This document shows positions 1 through 7,398 of a stretch of DNA of 23,851 nt, one piece after another. Source of the stretch: Streptococcus oralis (GTDB lineage Bacteria > Bacillota > Bacilli > Lactobacillales > Streptococcaceae); the NCBI GenBank assembly GCA_937930605.1, contig CALHBZ010000327.1, positions 1 through 23,851 of the forward strand. Reading direction: 5' to 3'. The notes under the pieces are model-generated. The model saw only the letters and a list, made by a program, of their open reading frames with translations. It did not search any database and was not told the origin of the DNA. The first letter of the stretch is position 1, and each line of letters begins with the position of its first letter. A program made the position numbers and the translations under genes.

Positions 1-2
1 AC

Positions 3-2492
3 GATAAATTGATTTCCTTTAATGACCGCCCAGCTAACCGTTGGACAAACTGGAACCGTACTAATCCAGAAGCTTCAGTTGGTGTCCTATTCGGAGATTC
101 AGGTATCTTGAGCAAACGTTCAGTTGATAATCTAAGTGTCGGATTCCACGAAGACCACGGAGTTGGTGTACCGAAGTCTTATGTGATTGAATATTATGTA
201 GGTAAGACCGTTCCAACAGCCCCTAAAAACCCTAGCTTTGTAGGTGAGGAAAACCATGCCTTTAACGATCCTGCAAACTGGAAAGAGGTAAGCAATCTCA
301 AAGCACCAGCTCAATTAAAAGCTGGAGAAATGAATCATTTCAGCTTTGATAAAGTTGAGACCTATGCGGTTCGCATTCGTATGGTTAAAGCAGATAATAA
401 GCGGGGAACTTCTATCACAGAAGTACAAATCTTTGCGAAACAAGTTGCAGCAGCTAAACAAGGACAAACAAGAATCCAAGTTGACGGTAAAGACTTGGCA
501 AACTTCAACCCTGATTTGACAGACTACTACCTTGAGTCTGTAAATGGAAAAGTTCCAGCAGTAACAGCAAGTGTTAGCAACAATGGTCTTGCGACGGTTG
601 TTCCAAGCGTTCGTGAAGGTGAGCCGGTTCGTGTCATTGCGAAAGCTGAAAATGGTGACATCTTAGGTGAATACCGTCTACACTTCACTAAGGACAAAGA
701 CTTACTTTCTCGTAAACCAGTTGCTGCGGTTAAACAAGCTCGTTTGGTACAAGTAGGTCAACCGCTTGAATTGCCAACGAAGGTTCCGGTTTACTTCACA
801 GGTAAAGACGGCTATGAAACCAAAGATTTGGCAGTAGAATGGGAAGAAGTTCCAGCAGAAAATCTAACAAAAGCAGGTCAATTTACTGTAAGAGGCCGTG
901 TTCTTGGTAGTGACCTCATTGCGGAGTTCACTGTACGAGTGACAGACAAACTTGGTGAAGCTCTCTCAGATAACCCTGACTATGATGAAAACAGTAACCA
1001 AGCCTTTGCCTCAGCAACTAATGATATTGACGACAGTTCTCATGACCGTGTAGACTATATCAATGACAGAGATCATTCTGAAAATCGTCGTTGGACAAAC
1101 TGGTCTCCAACACCATCTTCTAACCCAGAAGTATCGGCAGGTGTGATCTTCCGTGAGAATGGTAAGGTTGTCGAACGGACTGTGGCGCAAGCCAAACTTC
1201 ACTTCTTTGCAGATAGTGGTACAGATGCACCATCTAAACTTGTTTTAGAACGCTATATCGGTCCAGAGTTTGACGTGCCAACCTACTATTCAAACTACCA
1301 AGCCTATGAATCAGGTCATCCATTCAACAATCCAGAAAATTGGGAAGCTGTTCCTTATCGTGCGGACAAAGACATTGAAGCCGGTGATGAAATTAACGTT
1401 ACCTTTAAAGCTGTGAAAGCCAAAGCTATGAGATGGCGTATGGAGCGCAAGGCCGATAAGAGTGGTGTTGCGATGATTGAGATGACCTTCCTTGCGCCAA
1501 GCGAATTGCCTCAAGAAAGCACTCAATCGAAGATTCTTGTAGATGGAAAAGAACTTGCTGATTTCGCTGAAAATCGTCAAGACTATCAAATCACCTATAA
1601 TGGACAACGTCCAAAAGTGACCGTTCAAGAAAGCAATCAAGTAGCTTCAACAGTTGTAGATAGTGGAGACGATAGCCTTCCAGTACTTGTTCGCCTTGTT
1701 TCAGAAAGTGGAAAACAAGTCAAGGAATATCGTATCCAACTAGTCAAGGAAAAACCAGTTTCTGAGAAAACAGCCCCTGCTATTCAAGAAGAAAATCCAA
1801 GTCTTGAGGTTGTCGAAAAAGAACTTGCCTTCCAGACTGTTGAAAAGGAAGATTCAAGTCTATATGTAGGAGAAAGCCGTGTAGAACAAGAAGGGCAAGT
1901 TGGTAAGGAACGCATTCTTACATCTGTAAGCCCAGATGGAACTCGTGAAGAGAAACTCCGTGAAGTACTTCAGACTCCTGTTAACCGAGTTCTTCTCGTT
2001 GGAACTAAGCGAGGTACAGCCCGACCACTTGATGGAGCTGCAGGTTTAGTTCATGAAAAACCAGAACTTTTAGTAGAAGAAGAAAACATTGATTTCCAAG
2101 TGCAAGAACGTAAAAACGATAAACTCCCACTAGGTCAAACCCGTGTTCTTCAAGAAGGTCAAAAAGGTATTCGTGTCCACCTAGTAGAAGTCGAAAATGG
2201 TAAGCGTACATTGAAAGAAACCTTTGATAAGATAGTTGCGCAAGATCGTATCGTGGAAGCTGGAACTGCTGTAGCACAAGAGAAACCAGAACCGCAAGCA
2301 CCTGTTAAGCCAGATGAGCGTGAACAGGAACAGACGGAACCAAAACCGCAAAAAGAAAAAGCTAGTCAGACTGGAAAAGACCATCTTCCAAATACAGGAA
2401 GCGAGTCCTCTATGTCAATATTAGCAGCAGGATTGGCTCTCTTGGGCTTAGGTACAGGACTTGTAGCATCTATGCGTAAAAAAGAAGACTAA
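3..2492 (+). CDS. bgaA: Cell-wall-anchored surface beta-galactosidase, C-terminal part (BgaA-like)
   Basis: The reading frame is open at the left edge, so this is the 3' portion of a larger gene; the catalytic domains would lie upstream and are not seen. In order it shows a lectin/CBM-like module with an NRWTNW motif (about nt 30-440), a short cadherin-like stretch with VDGKDLANF, an Ig-like module (about 700-950), a second RRWTNW module (about 1080-1500) followed by VDGKELADF, and two G5-like modules (about 1800-2030 and 2060-2280). A Pro/Glu/Lys-rich wall-spanning stretch, LPNTG at 2385-2399, a hydrophobic segment and a charged tail (RKKED) follow. This order matches my memory of the pneumococcal surface beta-galactosidase, which removes terminal galactose from host glycans and acts as an adhesin. 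Sortase A would attach it to peptidoglycan. Another large LPXTG glycosidase with the same accessory modules is the main alternative. Confidence 0.82.
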   Translation, partial: DKLISFNDRPANRWTNWNRTNPEASVGVLFGDSGILSKRSVDNLSVGFHEDHGVGVPKSYVIEYYVGKTVPTAPKNPSFVGEENHAFNDPANWKEVSNLKAPAQLKAGEMNHFSFDKVETYAVRIRMVKADNKRGTSITEVQIFAKQVAAAKQGQTRIQVDGKDLANFNPDLTDYYLESVNGKVPAVTASVSNNGLATVVPSVREGEPVRVIAKAENGDILGEYRLHFTKDKDLLSRKPVAAVKQARLVQVGQPLELPTKVPVYFTGKDGYETKDLAVEWEEVPAENLTKAGQFTVRGRVLGSDLIAEFTVRVTDKLGEALSDNPDYDENSNQAFASATNDIDDSSHDRVDYINDRDHSENRRWTNWSPTPSSNPEVSAGVIFRENGKVVERTVAQAKLHFFADSGTDAPSKLVLERYIGPEFDVPTYYSNYQAYESGHPFNNPENWEAVPYRADKDIEAGDEINVTFKAVKAKAMRWRMERKADKSGVAMIEMTFLAPSELPQESTQSKILVDGKELADFAENRQDYQITYNGQRPKVTVQESNQVASTVVDSGDDSLPVLVRLVSESGKQVKEYRIQLVKEKPVSEKTAPAIQEENPSLEVVEKELAFQTVEKEDSSLYVGESRVEQEGQVGKERILTSVSPDGTREEKLREVLQTPVNRVLLVGTKRGTARPLDGAAGLVHEKPELLVEEENIDFQVQERKNDKLPLGQTRVLQEGQKGIRVHLVEVENGKRTLKETFDKIVAQDRIVEAGTAVAQEKPEPQAPVKPDEREQEQTEPKPQKEKASQTGKDHLPNTGSESSMSILAAGLALLGLGTGLVASMRKKED

Positions 2493-2513
2493 GTTTGGTT
2501 AGAAACTAAACAG

Positions 2514-2552
2514 GATAGTAGAAGGCCAGAGTGATGCTCTGGTCTTTCTATC
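2514..2552 (+). terminator. Rho-independent terminator after the surface galactosidase gene
   Basis: An inverted repeat GCCAGAG / CTCTGGT with loop TGATG is extended by an outer GATAG...CTATC arm, with a T-rich 3' side (TCTTTCT). It begins about 20 bases after the stop codon and separates the wall-protein gene from the asp genes. Confidence 0.8.
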
Positions 2553-2895
2553 TGTTGTTCTAATAAAGTTGTCCAGATTTCTTGTGATTCTGTTTGATGA
2601 CTTAAAATAAGAAGATGAACTGCGAATGATTCTTCTAACTCTGCAATCGGCGTAGCTTTAAAGAGCCAAGTGATGTTTGAAGAAAGTCGCTAAATATGCT
2701 ATACTAAAGGGAATTAGTGGATTTTTATAGAACGATTCATTCAGGGAAAATAAGAAATAAATCTAACAAAAATAGGTCGTCTTTCAGAGACTTTTATGTC
2801 ATTTCTTAGATGAAAATGCTTGACAACCAAGGGATTTATCTTGAGAATTAGAACTGACTACAATGAAAAATTGAATGCTAAGGAGATAGAGGGAA
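2553..2895 (+). promoter_or_regulatory. Intergenic region with promoters for the asp genes
   Basis: This gene-free stretch carries a good sigma-70 promoter: TTGAAG at 2677-2682, 17 bases, then an extended -10 (TGC before TATACT at 2700-2705). A second candidate has a perfect TTGACA at 2820-2825, 17 bases, and a weak GAGAAT at 2843-2848. The Shine-Dalgarno AAGGAG lies at about 2880. I see no secY2 remnant or other gene here. Confidence 0.6.
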
Positions 2896-4488
2896 ATGTT
2901 TTACTTTGTACCATCTTGGTATTGTCAAGGCAGGAAATGGTATTCTACAGCTTTGCCTTTTTATTGTTCATCAAACCAGATGATGTTTGATGATACTATG
3001 AATTTATTGCAGATGTTTCAACCTGCTGGAAAAGATAGTAGCATTCTGGTGTTGAACTATTCGCCCCATATTCGAAGCCACTGTTATCAGGAGAAAATCG
3101 AGCCGGCTGGAATGTGGAATCTATTTGATAATCTACAAGGTTTGACAGATGTTTTGCCTCGAAAGCTCGGCTTGGATGATTTGAAATGGCCACAGGGAGC
3201 GGAATTCTTTTATACTCCCTTTCTTGTGGATATTTATTTAAATCAGAACCACTATGCCCAGATTAATTTTTCTCAGACTGGCAATATTTTCGATATTATC
3301 TATTTTAAAAATAATCAGATGGATCACCGTTTGGTCTTTGATGATCGGGGCATAGTTTCTAGTGTGATTTATTTTGAAAATAATCAGCCAGACCATCAAG
3401 ATTATCTGAATCCACAAGGTCAGTGGCAGTTTAGGGAATTCTTGACAAGAGATAATCATCAAGTGCTTGTCAATCCTGAAGTCCAAGAAGCATTCGCAAA
3501 GGATGTTTATAGTGACATTGAGGAGCTAATCAAGGAAAAACTGGACCAGTATTTATCTTCTGCCCTAACAAGAGATGATATGCTTATTGTTTCAGCAAAT
3601 CCTCAACATAACCATCTTTTCCACAATGCTAAGAGGCATTACAATCTTGCCTTCTCTTTCTTTGGTGAACGCTACCCAATTGAGGATAAAGAAAAAATCC
3701 TAGGGGATTTGCAGGGTACACCATTCTTTATTGTTGATAGCTTTAGTAAGGTTCAAAAGATGGATGAACTGATTGGCAAAGCCCAGCTTCCCCCTTATTA
3801 TGAGGTGGCTCCTTATGACATTCGTCTGCAGGCAGAAGAAAGCCAGCAGGAAAAGCCAGCAACTGTCTATGTCAATGTTGATACTTTACCTCAAGAACAT
3901 CTTCAAACTGTCTTTAGAACCATATTTGATATGATGCTAGAGAAGGAATGGATGAAGTTACTGATTGGAACCCAGAGTTTGGAGTCTGAAAGAGCGGTAT
4001 TTATCAGACAATTTCTCAAAGAATATTTATCGTATCAGCTAGGTTCAGAAGAAAAAGCACAAATCCATGAAGATATAAAGCCTAAGGAGAGTAAGGCTCT
4101 TTTGGAACGAGGAAAAATTCTCAGAGAGAGAATGGAGATTAAGACACATCGCAGTTCTACTGAATTAGCAAAAATTTTGAAGGAGGTTCGTGTCCTTCTT
4201 GATTTGGGAAATCCAGCAGATATGCTTCTACAAATTGCAGGGCTAAGTGGGGGTATTCCTCAGATTAATTTATATAGTTCGTCTTATGTCAAGCATGCAG
4301 AAAATGGTTCGATTATAACTGACATTTCTATCCTAAAAAATGTAATATTGTATTATTTGACGGATATAGAGTCAGCATATAAATGCAAGGCTCATTCTTT
4401 GAGTAGGATGGAGCAGTACAAAAGGGGAGAAATTGTCGAAATGTGGAAAAACTCAATAAAGGGATTAAGGGAAAATGAGAGAGATTAG
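2896..4488 (+). CDS. asp1: Accessory Sec system protein Asp1
   Basis: The 530-residue product begins MFYFVPSWY, the typical Asp1 start, and has the length usual for Asp1 (a little over 500 residues). Asp1 has a glycosyltransferase-B-like fold, is not known to transfer sugar, and with Asp2 and Asp3 forms a cytoplasmic complex that handles serine-rich repeat glycoproteins during SecA2/SecY2 export. A good ribosome binding site (AAGGAGATAGAGGG) precedes the ATG. It overlaps asp2 by 14 bases, implying translational coupling. Unlike in the usual locus, no secY2 lies upstream: the preceding gene is the LPXTG protein, closed by a terminator. I assign the family from overall sequence resemblance. Confidence 0.85.
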   Translation: MFYFVPSWYCQGRKWYSTALPFYCSSNQMMFDDTMNLLQMFQPAGKDSSILVLNYSPHIRSHCYQEKIEPAGMWNLFDNLQGLTDVLPRKLGLDDLKWPQGAEFFYTPFLVDIYLNQNHYAQINFSQTGNIFDIIYFKNNQMDHRLVFDDRGIVSSVIYFENNQPDHQDYLNPQGQWQFREFLTRDNHQVLVNPEVQEAFAKDVYSDIEELIKEKLDQYLSSALTRDDMLIVSANPQHNHLFHNAKRHYNLAFSFFGERYPIEDKEKILGDLQGTPFFIVDSFSKVQKMDELIGKAQLPPYYEVAPYDIRLQAEESQQEKPATVYVNVDTLPQEHLQTVFRTIFDMMLEKEWMKLLIGTQSLESERAVFIRQFLKEYLSYQLGSEEKAQIHEDIKPKESKALLERGKILRERMEIKTHRSSTELAKILKEVRVLLDLGNPADMLLQIAGLSGGIPQINLYSSSYVKHAENGSIITDISILKNVILYYLTDIESAYKCKAHSLSRMEQYKRGEIVEMWKNSIKGLRENERD

Positions 4489-6037
4489 TGTTCTACAAAT
4501 TGCTGATGAGAACTGGCAAGAGCAATATGATATTCCTAGTAATATAAGGTGGAGATTTGTTAAGCCAGAGGATATGGCATCACTTGTACCTACTGATATT
4601 GAGATGTTGAGTGGGGGCATAGAAGATAGGGTAAGGCTTGCAAAGATTTATGACCTTATATTGGTGGATACGCTAGAACATTTTGAATACATCACTGTTC
4701 TGGATAGCCTGATTCAGCCTTATCGTTTGTTTTACCATGAACGTTGCCAGATTACTACGAAAGATTTGGAAACATTCTTGTTTCGTAAGAAAGCAGTCAA
4801 ATCTCAATTTGAAAATCCTGAGCAGATTTTGTATCGTTTTTCTCGTGCTTTCTTTCCTCAGCAAAGTGGTTCCAAGCTCAAAGTAAATCATTTAGCAGTT
4901 CATTCTCTCTTTAGTGGACAGATTAACTATGAAGGAAGCAATTATCTCAGTTTGGCAGGGGGATTTGGAGAGGACTATCAAACCCTAGCGAACTATCAGT
5001 ATAATATCTATCTGGATGCAGATACTCCTTTGGATTTGTGGCCAGAATTTAGAATTTCAGGTGACTGCTCAGTCCGCTATGTCATCAAAGGGTATCCTGT
5101 CGCGCCTTCACCAATGCAAGAATGGGTTTATGATGAAACGGTCTATGACAAACCTCTAATTTTAGACACGCAGGATTCCTACTATCTAAGCATTAGTATT
5201 CAAGCTAAGGGGCAAGGAATCGTGAAAATAGGTCCCCTTCATCATCGAGATTCTCATTTAGGCTATGGTGACTTGTTAGTTGGTGGAAATCGCATTATTG
5301 ATAAAAATAGAGAGGAACTGATTTATTTCTTTCATCCAGGTGATTTGAGACCACCTCTTAATGTATATTTTTCAGGTTATCGTCAAGCAGAAGGCTTTGA
5401 AGGATTCGATATGATGGCTGGTATGGGAGCTCCCTTTTTACTGATTGGAGATCCGCGTTCAGAGGGCGGTGGCTTTTATCTTGGATCGGATGAGTTAGAA
5501 CAAAAGCTCATTCAAGTGATTCGCCACTGTTTGGATGAATTAGAATTTACAGCCGATCAGCTAGTTTTGTCTGGCTTATCAATGGGGACATTTGGCGCCC
5601 TGTACTATGCTTCTAAACTAGAACCTCACGCCGTTATTGTCGGTAAACCCTTGGTAAATTTAGGTGATATTGCTGTAAATGAGTCTTCCCTTCGTCCTGG
5701 CGGATTCCCAACGTCTTTGGATATCCTTTATCGTACGATGGGCAAGCTATCTGATGAGACAGCAACAAAACTAAATGAGTATTTTTGGAAAGCCTTTAGA
5801 GCTGCTGATTTTTCGAGAACAAAATTTATCATGGCTTATATGTGTCAGGATGATTATGATGGCCGTGCCTATGCCACCTTGGAGGAAGAACTAAAAAATC
5901 GTGACTATAAGGTTAGCATCATTAGTAAGAGTTTTGCTGGACGACATAATGATGATACACAAGGTGTTGTCGAATGGTTCTTTAATCAATACATAGCACT
6001 ACTAATGAATGGTTTTGAAAGGAAGTTTAATTCGTGA
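4475..6037 (+). CDS. asp2: Accessory Sec system protein Asp2 (putative GlcNAc O-acetyltransferase)
   Basis: The 520-residue protein has an N-terminal beta-rich part and a C-terminal alpha/beta-hydrolase domain. The nucleophile elbow GLSMG places Ser369, an acidic cluster DDYD lies at 459-462, and GRHNDD supplies His491, so the catalytic triad looks intact. In Streptococcus gordonii, Asp2 O-acetylates GlcNAc on the serine-rich adhesin and is also needed for its export. The gene overlaps asp1 by 14 bases and asp3 by 4 bases. An intact triad suggests that this copy keeps its chemistry even though no cognate glycosyltransferases are nearby. Confidence 0.87.
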   Translation: MREISVLQIADENWQEQYDIPSNIRWRFVKPEDMASLVPTDIEMLSGGIEDRVRLAKIYDLILVDTLEHFEYITVLDSLIQPYRLFYHERCQITTKDLETFLFRKKAVKSQFENPEQILYRFSRAFFPQQSGSKLKVNHLAVHSLFSGQINYEGSNYLSLAGGFGEDYQTLANYQYNIYLDADTPLDLWPEFRISGDCSVRYVIKGYPVAPSPMQEWVYDETVYDKPLILDTQDSYYLSISIQAKGQGIVKIGPLHHRDSHLGYGDLLVGGNRIIDKNREELIYFFHPGDLRPPLNVYFSGYRQAEGFEGFDMMAGMGAPFLLIGDPRSEGGGFYLGSDELEQKLIQVIRHCLDELEFTADQLVLSGLSMGTFGALYYASKLEPHAVIVGKPLVNLGDIAVNESSLRPGGFPTSLDILYRTMGKLSDETATKLNEYFWKAFRAADFSRTKFIMAYMCQDDYDGRAYATLEEELKNRDYKVSIISKSFAGRHNDDTQGVVEWFFNQYIALLMNGFERKFNS

Positions 6038-7068
6038 GATATAAGGAGGAAGTCTATTTTGCTTATTGGGATATGCAAAGTGTATCTCAGTATTTATATG
6101 GTTCATCTGTCAGGGTCTTAGAGGATGGTCGAGTTTTATATGAGAATCAATTTATGCCGTCTGGAACAGTTATTCACGAATGGTACTCGAAAGCCAATTA
6201 TCAGGATTTGAGAAATACAAGTCAACTTCCTGATTTGAAGCGGGGAGAGAAGTATGTCATTGGAAGCTATCTAGAAACTCTTCCTGAGAATTCAACTTAC
6301 TTAAAAGTTATCTTTATGGATTCGGCTGATGAGGAAATTTTTTCTCATAGTGTGAAACCAGAGGAGACAGCAAGTGTTTATGTACCAACTGACACCCATC
6401 ATTATAAAATTCAATTGGTCAGTGGAGGCTGTCAGCGCTTCTTGTTTGAGGGGATTTATATTGCCCAAGAAGGTGTGGCAGATTATACAGTTAATCGCTA
6501 TTGGATTTCAGATTTGCTTCATAATAACAATGAGAAGAATACCATTTACGTTTGCTTTACAGAGCCTGAGTTCAATCGGACAGGTTTTGTTCCAGAAAGA
6601 GTGCAGGAACATTTTCCAAATTTGGTAATGGTGAACTCTTCCTACAAAAGTTCACTTTTATATATGGAAAAAGAGTTTTTTGGAATTTTACTCGAAAAAA
6701 TTGAAAGCCTATCAAGACAGTATTCTTTTGAAAAAGTAGCTTTTATTGGCTATGGACCCATTTCAAATATTGCGGCCCTGTTTTACTCAAAACAATTTTC
6801 AACTTCTTATGCTTTAGTGACAGATAGTTTTCTAGCTGAATTAGACTATCATCGCTTACTGGAACGTCATCGAAAACGAGTGAATTATCCGATTTTTAGG
6901 GATTTATTGCTATATCGCTTTGATTCAACAAGAGTTAAAGAATATGGAAGTTCGAAGATGGAATCTCAGGGATTATCTAATTTTGTCTATCTACTAGATC
7001 AGTCAGCTTTGTTGAAAAATATAAATCTAGAGACAACTGAAGAGTGGATGAGGGAAAATGTAACCTAA
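6034..7068 (+). CDS. asp3: Accessory Sec system protein Asp3 with long C-terminal region
   Basis: It starts with GTG overlapping the asp2 stop (GTGA). Residues about 1-145 match the Asp3 core, with YLYGSSVRV, MPSGTVIHEW and a jelly-roll-like carbohydrate-binding pattern. Residues about 165-344 form a further domain with IYVCFTEPEF and VAFIGYGPISNIAALFYS (near 236-252), which resembles an Asp2/hydrolase strand-elbow-helix but lacks a clean G-x-S-x-G. Asp3 binds sugar and partners Asp1 and Asp2. At 344 residues it is longer than the roughly 290-residue S. gordonii protein as I recall it. No secA2 follows; transcription may end at a weak hairpin after the stop. Confidence 0.8.
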   Translation: MRYKEEVYFAYWDMQSVSQYLYGSSVRVLEDGRVLYENQFMPSGTVIHEWYSKANYQDLRNTSQLPDLKRGEKYVIGSYLETLPENSTYLKVIFMDSADEEIFSHSVKPEETASVYVPTDTHHYKIQLVSGGCQRFLFEGIYIAQEGVADYTVNRYWISDLLHNNNEKNTIYVCFTEPEFNRTGFVPERVQEHFPNLVMVNSSYKSSLLYMEKEFFGILLEKIESLSRQYSFEKVAFIGYGPISNIAALFYSKQFSTSYALVTDSFLAELDYHRLLERHRKRVNYPIFRDLLLYRFDSTRVKEYGSSKMESQGLSNFVYLLDQSALLKNINLETTEEWMRENVT

Positions 7069-7398
7069 GAATGCCTTTCTATGAATCACTTGTCCTGAAA
7101 ACCAGTAGGAAAGTCTAATCTGTGTATGACAGATTTTAGCAAAATGTAGTCAATATAAAAATTAGAGTTCAGATTGTCACGACAGTTTACACCTTTTGAT
7201 GTTGAAAGGCTTTGATGAATTTTGTGAATGAAAAAACAGAAACAGAATGCTATTCACTGTATAAAATGAGAGTCAATTCTATATTGATATGGATAACAAA
7301 AGAAAATTAGCGGTCTTTTCTGGGTAATGCTTTGACAGATTGAACTTCAACCCTTATAATAGTAGTGATAAATAGTTTTTGGGAGAAATAATAATATA
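7069..7398 (+). promoter_or_regulatory. Intergenic region with weak terminator and perfect consensus promoter
   Basis: A 7-bp hairpin (AATCTGT / ACAGATT, 7117-7135) followed by TTT may end the asp transcript weakly. At 7332-7337 is TTGACA, then exactly 17 bases, then TATAAT at 7355-7360: a full-consensus sigma-70 promoter for the serine-rich gene. A GGGAG ribosome binding site lies at 7381-7385, about 13 bases from the ATG, which is rather far. I see no other gene in this stretch. Confidence 0.75.

Noticed and set aside
9..2492. Taking the TTG at position 9 as the start of the first gene
   Set aside because: The frame is open to the window edge (GAT AAA before TTG), and the product lacks the signal peptide and catalytic domain expected upstream, so the gene is partial.
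6374..6628. Plus-strand frame of 84 codons inside asp3
   Set aside because: It is an out-of-frame shadow of asp3 without its own ribosome binding site.
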